64,000 nt of DNA from Haloarcula taiwanensis (GCA_002844335.1 CP019154.1:1302001-1366000); one strand, 5' to 3'; counted from the first letter of the stretch, positions 1 through 8,461 are shown. The notes: generated by a model from the letters alone, not told the origin. A program made the numbers and translations.

Positions 1-1176
1 CAGTCAACACGACGCCAGTTACTCGCAGGGACCGGTCTCACAGTCGGCGCGGCACTGGCCGGCTGTGCGTCGATGACCGAGTCAGACAACACGGAAAACT
101 CAAATGAGTCGACTCGGACAGAACAGGCAGACAGCTACGAGGCCTGTATCGAGCCAGTAGGGTGTCAGACTTTCGAGTCGGTACCTGAGACCTACATCGT
201 CAACAACGGCGAGTGGGCCGATATGGCCTTTGCGCTGGGTCAACGCGACGGGTTCCTGACGTCGACGAACATGATACCCGGATTCCTCTTCGAGCCGTTC
301 GGGCTGGACGTACCGCCGCGCTCGGAGACGGAGTCGATGTCGGCGATTAGCTGGGACAAGGAGATCTTCTACGAACGCGAGCCCGATGTGATTTTGATGG
401 ACCCTCACTACATGCATGGCACCGGCTGGGACGACTCATGGGACGAGTCAGATACCCGGGAAATCAGCGAAAACGTTGCTCCCTTCTTCGGGAACAACAT
501 CCTGCGCCGACGCGATTTCCACGACTACAAGCTCTACTCGCTGTACGGGGCCTTCGAGCGGCTCGCTGAGTTGTTCCAGGAACGCGAGCGCTACGAGGCG
601 ATGGCGTCTGTTCACGACGATCTTCAGAGGGAGATCCAATCGCGGCTCCCGTCGGATGGCAACCAGCCAACGATTGGTCTCGTCAACAGCGCCACTAATC
701 CGAGCGAAGGGACGTTCTATCCGATGAATACGGATGCCGAAGGTATCGAAATGAAACCATACCAGGATCTCGGCATCGAAAGCTCGTTCACCCCTGAGCT
801 GGTCGAGAATGGAACCATCGACTACGAACAGCTGCTTGAAGTCGACCCCGAGATCATCGTCGTCCACTGGGGAATCAAAACCACCGGCAACACTGATAGC
901 TTCTCGCTGTCAGCGTTCCACAAGCAGTTCGTCGAGCCGATGGAGACCGATCCGGTCGGCAGCCAGCTGACAGCGGTTGAGGCGGGCAATATATACCCCG
1001 GTGCGTTCGGGTCACAGGGCCCACTGGTGAACCTGCTCCAGACTGAGATGGTCGCCCAGCAGCTCTATCCTGAGGAGTTTGGCGAGTTCGAACCCGAACG
1101 GTTTCCCGAGGTGGCCGACGACAAGCAACTGTTCGACCGGCAGCGGGTGAAAGACATCATTCAGGGACGCTTCTAA
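1..1176 (+). CDS. ABC transporter substrate-binding lipoprotein, iron/siderophore (FecB/BtuF-like) type; 5' end outside window
   Basis: The reading frame is open from base 1, so the true start lies upstream of the window. The first codons encode a twin-arginine plus lipobox signal (TRRQLL, then a hydrophobic stretch to LAGC at about residues 19-22), so the mature protein should be a Tat-exported lipoprotein attached through that cysteine. The remaining ~370 residues have the pattern of periplasmic-binding-protein family II: a conserved 'EPDVILMDP' segment, then a second lobe with 'TIGLVNSATNP' and 'DPEIIVVHW'. Such proteins deliver iron-siderophore or cobalamin to a BtuCD/FecCD permease, but no permease is in view. 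The ATG at 73 would remove the signal and is not the start. Substrate is unknown. Confidence 0.8.
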   Translation, partial: QSTRRQLLAGTGLTVGAALAGCASMTESDNTENSNESTRTEQADSYEACIEPVGCQTFESVPETYIVNNGEWADMAFALGQRDGFLTSTNMIPGFLFEPFGLDVPPRSETESMSAISWDKEIFYEREPDVILMDPHYMHGTGWDDSWDESDTREISENVAPFFGNNILRRRDFHDYKLYSLYGAFERLAELFQERERYEAMASVHDDLQREIQSRLPSDGNQPTIGLVNSATNPSEGTFYPMNTDAEGIEMKPYQDLGIESSFTPELVENGTIDYEQLLEVDPEIIVVHWGIKTTGNTDSFSLSAFHKQFVEPMETDPVGSQLTAVEAGNIYPGAFGSQGPLVNLLQTEMVAQQLYPEEFGEFEPERFPEVADDKQLFDRQRVKDIIQGRF

Positions 1177-1183
1177 CTGACGC

Positions 1184-1261
1184 ATGTATCATCTCATGCA
1201 GTTCATCGAGGACCACTTAGCCGACGATGAAGCTGTTGGGCGAGAAGTGGCACAGGCCTAG
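1184..1261 (+). other. Possible 25-codon ORF or gene remnant between lipoprotein and photolyase
   Basis: An ATG at 1184 begins a 25-codon frame (starts MYHLMQFIEDHL) ending in TAG. The same frame stays open past this stop until about 1350 and has acidic/amphipathic character, as if it were the decayed tail of a gene. No family is recognised and the surrounding 256 bp show no other gene. It could equally be chance. Confidence 0.2.
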
Positions 1262-1432
1262 GCGGAGGACCTACAAGAAAGGACGCTCGCGGAGAGACGT
1301 TCGTCAGCTTCACGCAACATTGCTATCTCGTTCGCAAACCGGAGTCACGGTAGGTCAGCGATATATGGGAGCCGATGCGCCGGATATCATGCCCTTCTGT
1401 CACACACACAATAGAATCGGGTTCGGACCCAT

Positions 1433-2827
1433 ATGTCGGTATCTCTAACGGAAGGTATGCACGTCTTCTGGCATCAGCGGGATCTCCGGATACCGGACAA
1501 CCGCGGGTTGACTGCCGCTGCCGCAGACGACGAGGTACTGCCGGTGTACGTTCTCGATACGGACCTGCTGTCGAAGGTCGGGAAGCGGCAGCGAGCATTC
1601 CTGCTGGCCGGTGTCAGAGCGCTGAAAGCGGCGTATCGGGACCGCGACGGTGACCTGCTCGTCAGGAAGGGGGCCGCTGCCGATGTGCTCTCAACCGTCG
1701 TCGAGGAGTACGACGCCGACCGGGTGTACTACAACGACCACTACCGGCCGGCGCGCCGGAACCGACAGCGCCGTGTCGATGAGGCCGTGCCGACGAAGTC
1801 CCTGACCGACCTCGTCCTCGTCGATCCGGCCGGGCTCGACAGCCGGTACGAGAACCACAGCCGCTTCTACGACGACTGGCAGGCCCACCACAAGCTCCCG
1901 CCGGTCGACCCGCCCGAAGCGGACTCGCTTGCCGATGTGTCGGACCCGACGACGGCTCCGAGCATCGAGTCGGATATGGACCTGCCAACCCCCGGCTACG
2001 AGGGGGCACGGCAGCGGTACGACGACTTCCTCACCGGTGGCATCGAGACGTACAACGAGACCCGTGATGACATGCAGGCAGCCGTCGAGCGGCCGACAAG
2101 CGCCGTCTCGCGTATGTCGCCGTACCTCGCGGCAGGGATGATTGGTATCCGCGAGATATGGCGAGATGCGTCCGACCGCCACACCGAAGCCACCGGTGAC
2201 GCCCAGCGGAACATCCAGAAGTACCGCTACGAACTCTCGTGGCGCGAGCAGAGCTATCACCTGCTGTACCACAACCCCACGCTGCTGTCAGAGAACTACA
2301 AGTCGTTCCCGAACCGTATCGAGTGGGAAAACGACGGGGACAACTTCGAGGCCTGGAAGCGCGGCGAGACGGGGTATCCGTTCGTTGACGCCGGGATGCG
2401 CCAGCTCGAACGGGAAGGATACATCCACAACCGGCCGCGCCAGAACGTCGCGTCCTTCCTCACGAAACATCTACTGGTCGACTGGCGCGAAGGCGCACGG
2501 CACTTCAGGAAGCGACTGGTCGACCACGACCCCGCTAACAACGCCGCAAGCTGGCAGTGGACGGCGTCTACCGGGACCGACTCCGTGGACGTGCGTATCT
2601 TCGACCCGGTCGCACAGATGAGCAAGTACGACAGCGGGGCGGACTACGTCACGGAATACGTGCCGGAGCTTCGTGATGTTCCGGCGAACAAGATCGTCGA
2701 CTGGCCGACGCTCTCTGACGGCGAACGCGAGGAACTGGCTCCGGATTACTATCATCCAATCGTCGACCGAAACGCCGCCTACGAGCGAGCACAGCGCGTG
2801 TTTGAGACGGCGTTAGGGAAACGCTGA
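1433..2827 (+). CDS. phr2: Deoxyribodipyrimidine photolyase (CPD photolyase / cryptochrome family)
   Basis: The 464-residue product uses blue light and reduced FAD to split UV-induced pyrimidine dimers, a key function for an organism of sunlit brines. The N-terminal alpha/beta domain opens with 'HVFWHQRDLRIPDN', the hallmark of the family. The C-terminal helical FAD-binding domain contains 'ELSWREQSYHLLY', 'GYPFVDAGMRQLEREGY', 'HNRPRQNVASFLTKHLL' and 'WQWTASTGTDS', which are family FAD/DNA-contact segments. Length is normal. The ATG at 1457 (MHVFWHQ) fits the usual N-terminus better and may be the true start; 1433 is the longest option. It stands alone between convergent or unrelated genes. 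Confidence 0.92.
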   Translation: MSVSLTEGMHVFWHQRDLRIPDNRGLTAAAADDEVLPVYVLDTDLLSKVGKRQRAFLLAGVRALKAAYRDRDGDLLVRKGAAADVLSTVVEEYDADRVYYNDHYRPARRNRQRRVDEAVPTKSLTDLVLVDPAGLDSRYENHSRFYDDWQAHHKLPPVDPPEADSLADVSDPTTAPSIESDMDLPTPGYEGARQRYDDFLTGGIETYNETRDDMQAAVERPTSAVSRMSPYLAAGMIGIREIWRDASDRHTEATGDAQRNIQKYRYELSWREQSYHLLYHNPTLLSENYKSFPNRIEWENDGDNFEAWKRGETGYPFVDAGMRQLEREGYIHNRPRQNVASFLTKHLLVDWREGARHFRKRLVDHDPANNAASWQWTASTGTDSVDVRIFDPVAQMSKYDSGADYVTEYVPELRDVPANKIVDWPTLSDGEREELAPDYYHPIVDRNAAYERAQRVFETALGKR

Positions 2828-2848
2828 GGGAGGGGAAAGACAGTGGCG

Positions 2849-3334
2849 CTATGCCCTGTACTGCACGAGGAAATAAACCGCCACTGCAACAGAACCGGTG
2901 ACGCCCGTGAGCCAGATGTCCGTGCTCAGGTACAGCCCCGGCGTGGGCGGGTGGTACTGTGTCAGTGGCCACAGCACTTCGTACGACCGCCCAGAGGCCT
3001 TCAACAAAAGCGAATCGGCGAGCAGGTGACTTACAGCCCCGAGCGACAGCAGCATGAACACGCGCCGTCGGTCGGCGCGGTTCACGACGACCGTCCCTAC
3101 GAGGACTGCAACGAACGCGCCGCCGAGTGTGTGGATACCCAGCCAGTTGAACGGGATCCCCAGCGCCGCCTCGACCGCTGCAGCGTCCACGAGAAGCTTG
3201 ATCTTCGCCATGTCCGGGATGAACGCGCCGGCCATCCCCACGGTGACGTACTCGCCAGTGAGCCAGTTGTACCGTAGTGACAGGAGGGTACAGATGGTGA
3301 ACGCGATGAAGGCGTGCGAGAGCAGGTCCGGCAT
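2849..3334 (-). CDS. Membrane-bound metal-dependent hydrolase-like protein (YdjM/DUF457 type)
   Basis: This 161-residue protein has four or five hydrophobic segments and the pattern of the YdjM/DUF457 family: an N-terminal 'LLSHAFIAF', a histidine plus 'FIPDMAKI' near residues 38-45, and 'GAVSHLLADSLL' in the middle. The conserved His/Asp residues sit near membrane boundaries and are thought to bind metal; enzymatic activity has rarely been shown. The start overlaps the stop of the upstream gene by one base (TGATG), so the two are translationally coupled. A second protein of this broad class is encoded at 51109. Confidence 0.65.
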   Translation of the reverse strand: MPDLLSHAFIAFTICTLLSLRYNWLTGEYVTVGMAGAFIPDMAKIKLLVDAAAVEAALGIPFNWLGIHTLGGAFVAVLVGTVVVNRADRRRVFMLLSLGAVSHLLADSLLLKASGRSYEVLWPLTQYHPPTPGLYLSTDIWLTGVTGSVAVAVYFLVQYRA

Positions 3335-3882
3335 CAGGCACGCACCTCTTGTACTCTCTTGTGAAGCGCCTGTATCGGCCGAAGTGGCTCCTCACGCCGG
3401 CACAGTCCCCCTGTCTGCCAGTTCAGCCGCCACCCACAGACCAGTCGCCACAGCGTCCACAGGCCGGCGAGGGCAGAAACGATATACATCGCCATGTAGT
3501 TCACTGCCGGCACGCGCACGCTGTTCTCCGCGGTGATGGTCCGGTCTGGACCGAACGTGCCGTACACCTGCAGCGACTCGCCTTCGTCGACGGCTATGTC
3601 GACATTCCGGACTGTAACCGTGAGCGTGCCGCTGTGGTACTCGCCGCTGGCAGTGTACTCGTATTCGACGGCGATTTCGACTGGCTCGGTTCCGATGACA
3701 CTGCCGGTCACCTGAACGGCCTCACCGACGTGGCTGTCAGGATGCTGGGCCAGCGCGTTTCCATCGGGATAGTCGCCCAGTTCGGGGGCCGGCGTGGCCA
3801 TACCGAATCCGATCATGAGTGCGAATAAGATGGCCAGCAGTCCACAGACAGCTGCGACCCTGCCCACCCGCGAATGAAGCAT
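3334..3882 (-). CDS. Membrane protein with extracytoplasmic OB-like domain, function unknown
   Basis: The 182-residue protein has an N-terminal transmembrane anchor (residues ~8-28), a soluble beta-rich domain of about 90 residues beginning 'HVGEAVQVTGSVIG' whose strand pattern resembles an OB fold, and a second hydrophobic segment ('YMAMYIVSALAGLW', ~130-148) followed by a basic tail. It is the first gene of a two-gene unit and its TGA overlaps the next ATG. No enzyme motif is visible. An OB domain outside the membrane next to a YdjM-type protein could suggest a shared envelope role, but this is inference. Confidence 0.6.
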   Translation of the reverse strand: MLHSRVGRVAAVCGLLAILFALMIGFGMATPAPELGDYPDGNALAQHPDSHVGEAVQVTGSVIGTEPVEIAVEYEYTASGEYHSGTLTVTVRNVDIAVDEGESLQVYGTFGPDRTITAENSVRVPAVNYMAMYIVSALAGLWTLWRLVCGWRLNWQTGGLCRREEPLRPIQALHKRVQEVRA

Positions 3883-3939
3883 TCAAATCTCGGTGCGGGC
3901 GGCGAGATATAAACTCTGGTGCTTGTGTCGCTCGTGGGC

Positions 3940-5109
3940 CTACTCAGGCTTGCCGGGCAGGACATCCGGATTTCCGGAGCGGTAGATGTACTCAACAGCG
4001 ACGCCGGTCAGTGGCGAGTCGGCGGCCGTTGCGTACGACTTCGCGAGGTCGAGATACTGTTCGGTCACGTCGACGACTCGTCGATAGGCGGCTTCGTCGT
4101 CGGGCGCGAGCAGGTACTCGGCGGTGACGGGCGTCAGTTGGCCCTCCGCTCGATCATCCTCGTAGTCGTCCACGTCGTCGAGCCACACCTGTGCGCCGAT
4201 AATGGCGAGAACGATGGCCTTGGCGAACTCGTCGTCGATGTCGAGGCCAGCGAGTCGGTAGAGGTCGAGCATCCCGTCGTAGAGGACACCGACGCGGGCG
4301 TACTGGGTTTTGCTGTAGGGAAGTTTCTTCTCCGTCTCGGTGAGCGTCGCTGGCGCCTCGTCGTACTCGGCGAACTTGTACGCTTCCCGGATATCGGTCA
4401 GCGCATCGGCGTCACCGTCCTCAGCCGCGGTCATCAGTTCCCGGAAGTAGTCGTCGCGGTCCTGATGGGCCTCGCTGTAGTCGACAGCCCACTGGTAGGC
4501 GTTCTCGACGACGGGAGGCATATCCTCCAACAGGCCGTCGAGGTGGGACTGCAGCGCGGATTGGGCGACCTCGGCGACGCGGCGGCGGTCCGCTTCACTC
4601 GCGTCAAAGTCAACCTCGAAATCTTCGAACTCGTCATCATTGATAGCGTCGCGCATGTCCCCGTCGATGAGCGCCTCGATGGAGAGGCGAGTCATCTGCT
4701 CGGCGCGCACGACCATTTCACGGGGTGCAAGGTCCTGTGCTGGCCCCTGTTCCAGCGCCGTCTCATCGACGGTCGGAACGCCGTCGGCGATTGTATCGAT
4801 GACAGGGTCGCCGGGGGCCTGCTGACGGGCGTTACGGTAGACGTAGCCCAGCGTCAGCTGTGCGGGGAGAATGAGCTTCGTATCGTATGAGAACTCGACC
4901 GGACAGCCGAACTCGTCTTCGAGGGCAGCCTCAATGCGGTCGGTCACGTCGTCAACCATCGCTTCGGTCCGGTCGTCAATCTCGGATTTCAGTGAGAGGC
5001 TGCCGGCATCGAACACGCCGGTGTCCGCGTAGTATCCCAGCACCGCCCGTAGCGCCGTGGGCAGCCGCCGCCTGTCCGCGAGCACGCCCGCGCCTGTCTT
5101 GAGAACCAT
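3940..5109 (-). CDS. Hypothetical haloarchaeal protein, 389 aa
   Basis: This is a clear coding region by its acidic composition and codon bias, but I do not recognise the family. It appears soluble and largely helical, with conserved-looking pieces 'LPTALRAVLGYYADTG' near the N-terminus, 'LTLGYVYRNARQQ' around residue 90, and a C-terminal half with 'YARVGVLYDGMLDLYRLAG' and 'VLAIIGAQVWLDDVDDYEDD'. The Asp-rich helices recall all-alpha terpenoid-synthase folds, but no DDxxD pair with proper spacing is evident, so I do not assign that. It is divergent from the flavoprotein gene at 5221. Confidence 0.6.
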   Translation of the reverse strand: MVLKTGAGVLADRRRLPTALRAVLGYYADTGVFDAGSLSLKSEIDDRTEAMVDDVTDRIEAALEDEFGCPVEFSYDTKLILPAQLTLGYVYRNARQQAPGDPVIDTIADGVPTVDETALEQGPAQDLAPREMVVRAEQMTRLSIEALIDGDMRDAINDDEFEDFEVDFDASEADRRRVAEVAQSALQSHLDGLLEDMPPVVENAYQWAVDYSEAHQDRDDYFRELMTAAEDGDADALTDIREAYKFAEYDEAPATLTETEKKLPYSKTQYARVGVLYDGMLDLYRLAGLDIDDEFAKAIVLAIIGAQVWLDDVDDYEDDRAEGQLTPVTAEYLLAPDDEAAYRRVVDVTEQYLDLAKSYATAADSPLTGVAVEYIYRSGNPDVLPGKPE

Positions 5110-5220
5110 TGTATGTCGCCCCGGGTGTTCCCGTCATGGTAGTGGGGCCGTCTTTACCCTTTCGAGACCGCCCTCGGTGTATTCGGAAAGACTGATTACC
5201 GACAGGCAACACCCACAACC

Positions 5221-6456
5221 ATGCGCGAGCGCTTTGACGTGGTGATAGCCGGAGCCGGGCCCGCCGGGGCGCAGTGTGCCCGTGATCTAGCGGAGCGAAA
5301 CTACGAGGTGCTCGTTCTCGAAACCGAGTCCGAAGACGAGTTCCCGCGTCAGAGCAACAAGTCCACCGCCGGGACGTTCATGTCGGCGATGACGGGCTTT
5401 GCGATTCCCGATGACGTGGTGATGAACTATACGGACAACGTCGTGCTTGAGTCCCCCAACGACCACTACGTCCGTAATCAGACTGGGGCCGTCCTAGAGT
5501 TCGCGGAGTTCAAACAGTGGCTTGTCTCTGAGGGACGGAATAAGGGAGCGACCTACCGCTTTGACGCCCGCGTCTCGGCCCCCATCATGGAGAACGGGGA
5601 AATCGTCGGCGTCCGCTACGACGGCGACGAGGAGGTGTACGCGGACATCGTCATCGACGCCACCGGCCCCGCCGCGCCGCTGGCGAAGGAACTTGACGTG
5701 TGTGACCTCAAGCGGGACCATCAGGCAATCGGCGTTGAGTACGAGTTCGAGGGCGTTGAAATGGATCACGATGACTACGCCGACCTCCGGGATGCGATGA
5801 TGCTCCGCCTGGATCACGACCTCGCCCCGGGTGGCTACTCCTGGATTTTCCACACCGGTGAAGACACAGCGAAGGTCGGCCTCTGTTACATCCAGAACGG
5901 CTCTCACCAGAAGTACGCGAAAGACGGGATGGGCATCGACGACTATCTGGAGTACTGGCTCGATTCGGACCCCAGATTCGACGACGCCGAAAAGATCGAG
6001 GGTACGCAAGCCCACCGCGGGTCGGCCCACATCCAGCCTCCTGACTCGATGAGCACGGACAGCTTCATGGCTATCGGCGACACTGTCCCGACTGTTGACC
6101 CGTTGTGGGGTGAGGGCATTCACAAGGGCATGAAGTCGGCCCGTGCCGCCGCCGCAACGGCCGACTCGGCGCTCAAGCCTGACGAACCCGACACCTCGGC
6201 GGAGAACCTCTCTGTCTACGACCAGCTCTGGCACAGCGAGGTGGCCCCGAAACACAACGCCCGCCTGATGATGACGGAACTGCTGTATCTCGCTCCGAAC
6301 GAGCGGTACGATCAGTTGATGGACGACCTCCGGAGTACCGGACAGGACACACTCAGGCAAATCAACGGCGGCGACCGTCGGGCGATTGCGAAGCTCACCC
6401 ATCTCTCGGACATGCCGATTCTCGTCGAATACGCCCGCCGCCGCCTCGATATTTGA
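5221..6456 (+). CDS. Geranylgeranyl reductase-family FAD oxidoreductase (digeranylgeranylglycerophospholipid reductase-like)
   Basis: The 411-residue protein starts with an FAD-binding Rossmann motif (DVVIAGAGPAGAQCARDL, GxGxxG) followed by an acidic strand end (VLVLE) for ribose binding. Mid-protein 'PGGYSWIFHTGEDTAKVGL' matches the substrate-pocket YxWxF element of geranylgeranyl reductases, and 'FMAIGDTVPTVDPLWGEGI' is the second FAD site (GD motif). Family members saturate isoprenoid chains of archaeal lipids or menaquinone. The sequence diverges enough that the precise substrate is uncertain; haloarchaea carry several paralogues. It is followed by a T-tract and then the NAD-kinase-like gene. 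Confidence 0.8.
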   Translation: MRERFDVVIAGAGPAGAQCARDLAERNYEVLVLETESEDEFPRQSNKSTAGTFMSAMTGFAIPDDVVMNYTDNVVLESPNDHYVRNQTGAVLEFAEFKQWLVSEGRNKGATYRFDARVSAPIMENGEIVGVRYDGDEEVYADIVIDATGPAAPLAKELDVCDLKRDHQAIGVEYEFEGVEMDHDDYADLRDAMMLRLDHDLAPGGYSWIFHTGEDTAKVGLCYIQNGSHQKYAKDGMGIDDYLEYWLDSDPRFDDAEKIEGTQAHRGSAHIQPPDSMSTDSFMAIGDTVPTVDPLWGEGIHKGMKSARAAAATADSALKPDEPDTSAENLSVYDQLWHSEVAPKHNARLMMTELLYLAPNERYDQLMDDLRSTGQDTLRQINGGDRRAIAKLTHLSDMPILVEYARRRLDI

Positions 6457-6472
6457 CGTGACCGCGAGAAGT

Positions 6473-6487
6473 GCGGCAGGTTTTTTT
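6473..6487 (+). terminator. Probable T-tract terminator after the reductase gene
   Basis: A GC-rich run (GTGCGGCAGG) is followed directly by seven T residues 24 nt past the stop codon of the reductase gene. Archaeal RNA polymerase terminates at such U-runs. The same T-run could instead contribute to the promoter of the gene starting at 6511. Confidence 0.4.
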
Positions 6488-6510
6488 CCGCCGGCCCGGA
6501 GATTCAGGTG

Positions 6511-7224
6511 ATGGGAACCCCCATTGGTGTGGTCGGTGACAACGCCCTAGCAGACGTGCTTCGAGACGCCGGCATGGCTGTTGAACGGGGTCGTGACGGC
6601 GCTGTTCCGAAGACCAACCGGGTCGTCGCTGTCGGCGAGGACGCCGTTGCTGCCGTGGCACGGGCTGTGGGTGACCCGCTGGTGTTACCGGTCGCGGCGG
6701 GTCGCGGCGTCCGGTCAGTACCCCGGGACGACGCTGTCGCTGCCGTGTCGGGACTTGCTGAAGCACGGGTCGAAAGACATCCAGTTCTCCGCGTGACGAT
6801 GCCTGACGGGACGGTCGAACAGGCGTTCTGGGACGTGACCCTCGTTACCGCAGACGCCGCCCGTATCTCCGAGTTTACTGTCACGTCGACGGCCGACCGC
6901 ATCGGACAGTTCCGGGCCGACGGCGTCGTGATCGCAACGGCCGCTGGCTCGCCGGGCTACGCCCATCGCGTCGGCGGCCCAATTCTGGCACCGTCGGAGC
7001 AGGCGGTGGTGGCACCGATCGCACCGTTTGCGACTGATCCGGATCACTGGGTCTTGCCGGCCGATGGCCTCAATGCCTTGGTTGAACGCGACGAGGCGAC
7101 CGTCAAGCTACTCGTCGATGACCACATATCGCGGCCCGTCAGCTATCAGGAGCGTATCACGATCTCGCTCGGGTCCCCCGTTCGAACCGCCGTCGTTGAC
7201 GAGAGTCGGTCCAGATTCGAGTGA
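6511..7224 (+). CDS. NAD kinase-like protein lacking the N-terminal GGDG motif
   Basis: The C-terminal half (residues ~110-237) shows the ATP-NAD kinase beta-sandwich signature: 'ADGVVIATAAGSPGYAHRVG' followed by 'GGPILAPSEQAVVAPIAPF', which corresponds to the family's TPTGSTAY...GGPI region. The N-terminal alpha/beta domain is short and has 'VVAVGEDAVAAVA' where catalytic NAD kinases have GGDGT. The missing GGDG makes classic NADP synthesis doubtful; it may act on another diphosphate or be regulatory. The ATG at 6511 is preferred over a GTG three bases earlier. Length 237 aa is somewhat short for the family (~270). Confidence 0.65.
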   Translation: MGTPIGVVGDNALADVLRDAGMAVERGRDGAVPKTNRVVAVGEDAVAAVARAVGDPLVLPVAAGRGVRSVPRDDAVAAVSGLAEARVERHPVLRVTMPDGTVEQAFWDVTLVTADAARISEFTVTSTADRIGQFRADGVVIATAAGSPGYAHRVGGPILAPSEQAVVAPIAPFATDPDHWVLPADGLNALVERDEATVKLLVDDHISRPVSYQERITISLGSPVRTAVVDESRSRFE

Positions 7225-7265
7225 GATTGGAAAGACACTAATGGACGGTGGACAGAGCTTTGCAT

Positions 7266-7727
7266 ATGCAGCCATCCGTAACGTTCTTTGGGCCACTGGA
7301 TACCATTCTGGGGAGTCCCACAGTCGGCGGTGCGCTCCTCATCGAATACATCATCTTCGGAGTGGTAATTGTCAACTTCCTCACGCGGCAGCTCGCCCAT
7401 AGAAGCCACGTCAAGCAATATAAAAACGATGGCGCAGAGGCGATCAGCCGTCACCCGGCACACACGTTCAGCAACATCGCACTGGTCGTGTTGTCGTTTT
7501 TCTACATGACGCTCCACCATCACGGTGGGATGGTCCTGTCCGTACTCGTTCTCGGCGCAGTCATCACTGACTTCTTCGAGTTCGAGTCCCGCAAGGTCGA
7601 AGCCCGCCGTGACATCCCGCTGGAACGGCCAAAAGGGGCCATCGTCGCCGCTCTTGTGGTGTTCATGTATGCGGGCTACCAGAGCCTGTTCTGGCTCATC
7701 AAGGGCCCGTGGAGCGCCATCGTCTGA
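7266..7727 (+). CDS. Haloarchaeal membrane protein of unknown function next to the cytochrome bc cluster
   Basis: The 153-residue protein has four predicted membrane helices, including 'IEYIIFGVVIVNFLTRQ', 'NIALVVLSFFYMTL' and 'GAIVAALVVFMYAGYQSLFW', with a histidine-rich bend 'TLHHHGGM' between helices two and three. From memory it resembles one of the small haloarchaeal families (DUF73xx series) that accompany the bc-complex operon, but I cannot verify this here. The ATG at 7266 (MQPSVTF) is preferred to an upstream GTG at 7248. The clustered histidines could bind haem or metal, which is inference only. Confidence 0.65.
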   Translation: MQPSVTFFGPLDTILGSPTVGGALLIEYIIFGVVIVNFLTRQLAHRSHVKQYKNDGAEAISRHPAHTFSNIALVVLSFFYMTLHHHGGMVLSVLVLGAVITDFFEFESRKVEARRDIPLERPKGAIVAALVVFMYAGYQSLFWLIKGPWSAIV

Positions 7728-7812
7728 AGACAGATTCTCGTTTTACCGACTTCGTCTACCTGTCGCTTCCCAGCCGCGTCTATCGATAGCGCTGCGCGTG
7801 CGGCCGGCAATC

Positions 7813-7844
7813 ACCACACAACTACACAACCCCGTATGTGTGGT
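7813..7844. promoter_or_regulatory. Inverted repeat ACCACACA/TGTGTGGT upstream of the HTH gene
   Basis: An 8-bp perfect inverted repeat (7813-7820 and 7837-7844) with a 16-nt spacer lies in the AT-rich 230-bp intergenic region. It contains two direct CACAAC elements (7817-7822, 7825-7830) which recur as the arms of the palindrome in the downstream core promoter. This looks like an upstream operator, probably for the 58-residue HTH protein. Confidence 0.4.
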
Positions 7845-7921
7845 TTTAGTTTGAAATACTATTTGAGTGTGTAATTGTACTCGCGCACACTGTATGAACA
7901 GACCAAAATCTGGCGAAATAG

Positions 7922-7944
7922 TTTAATACCACCACAACGTTGTG
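7922..7944 (+). promoter_or_regulatory. Core promoter (TTTAATA) with overlapping 12-bp palindrome CACAACGTTGTG
   Basis: A TATA-like TTTAATA (7922-7928) is placed 32-38 nt before the HTH gene start. The perfect palindrome CACAACGTTGTG (7933-7944) lies between TATA and the expected transcription start near 7950. A repressor bound here would block initiation, so autoregulation by the encoded HTH protein is plausible. Confidence 0.5.
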
Positions 7945-7959
7945 TCGGTGTAGAGGAAG

Positions 7960-8136
7960 ATGTCACACAGGTCCCTCACAACGGCGCTGACGCTGTACCG
8001 CGGGGAAACATTCACACTCGAAGAAGCAGCGACGTACAGCGGGGTGTCACCGAGCAAGTTCGCCACGGCGCTTCGGTCCCGCGGGATTCAGGTACGCGAC
8101 GAAGACCACACGCCGGTGGATCGGACTGCAAACTGA
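7960..8136 (+). CDS. Small helix-turn-helix protein, 58 aa
   Basis: The tiny protein reads as a single HTH: 'RGETFTLEEAATYSGVSPSK' followed by 'FATALRSRGIQVRDED', where 'TLEEAATYSGVSPSKFATAL' has the spacing of a helix-turn-helix with the central Gly of the turn. A purine-rich GAGGAAG directly precedes the ATG. It lies between the bc-complex gene block (convergent) and a membrane-protein gene, and its promoter carries a palindrome. From memory similar proteins accompany bc-complex clusters in other haloarchaea. A DNA-binding regulator of the locus is the simplest reading, unproven. Confidence 0.65.
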   Translation: MSHRSLTTALTLYRGETFTLEEAATYSGVSPSKFATALRSRGIQVRDEDHTPVDRTAN

Positions 8137-8181
8137 GGGCGGCGTCGGCCCCGATTAGAAAGACATAACGACTGCGTCCTG

Positions 8182-8451
8182 TTATGCCGACCGCTCGTTG
8201 AGGTACGCCTGGAATTCGCTGATCAGCGGGAGCACGACCCAGAAGGTCAGTGCGCCCAGCACTGCGAACCAGAAGAACGCGTCGCCCATGAACAGGGCGA
8301 TCTGGTCGAACGTGGTCGGTTCCTCGATAGTAAGTTCGCCAGTGAGCTGTGCCCCTTCGAAACTCGGCGTGTTGTACCATCCCTTGATGGTCATCCAACC
8401 CAGTCCGCCGACCATGAGGCACGCGAACCCCTTCATGAACTCGTCAGCCAT
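8182..8451 (-). CDS. Small two-helix membrane protein, last gene of the cytochrome bc operon
   Basis: The 89-residue product (MADEFMKGFACLMVGG...) has two hydrophobic helices, ~8-25 and ~55-78, separated by a polar loop with 'TGELTIEEPTTFDQIALFMGD'. It follows the upstream operon gene by 10 nt on the same strand. The upstream extension of the frame overlaps the previous gene out of frame, so the internal ATG at 8451 is taken. No known motif is present; topology and position suggest a small accessory subunit of the quinol-oxidising complex. Confidence 0.65.
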   Translation of the reverse strand: MADEFMKGFACLMVGGLGWMTIKGWYNTPSFEGAQLTGELTIEEPTTFDQIALFMGDAFFWFAVLGALTFWVVLPLISEFQAYLNERSA

Positions 8452-8461
8452 TATCCGAACG

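Noticed and set aside
3054-3536. Plus-strand frames across the membrane operon at 2849-3882
   Set aside because: They overlap two coupled minus-strand genes and lack haloarchaeal codon bias.
5494-6402. 302-codon minus-strand frame inside the geranylgeranyl reductase-like gene
   Set aside because: The plus strand has clear FAD motifs; the minus-strand product is a Val/Arg/His-rich shadow.
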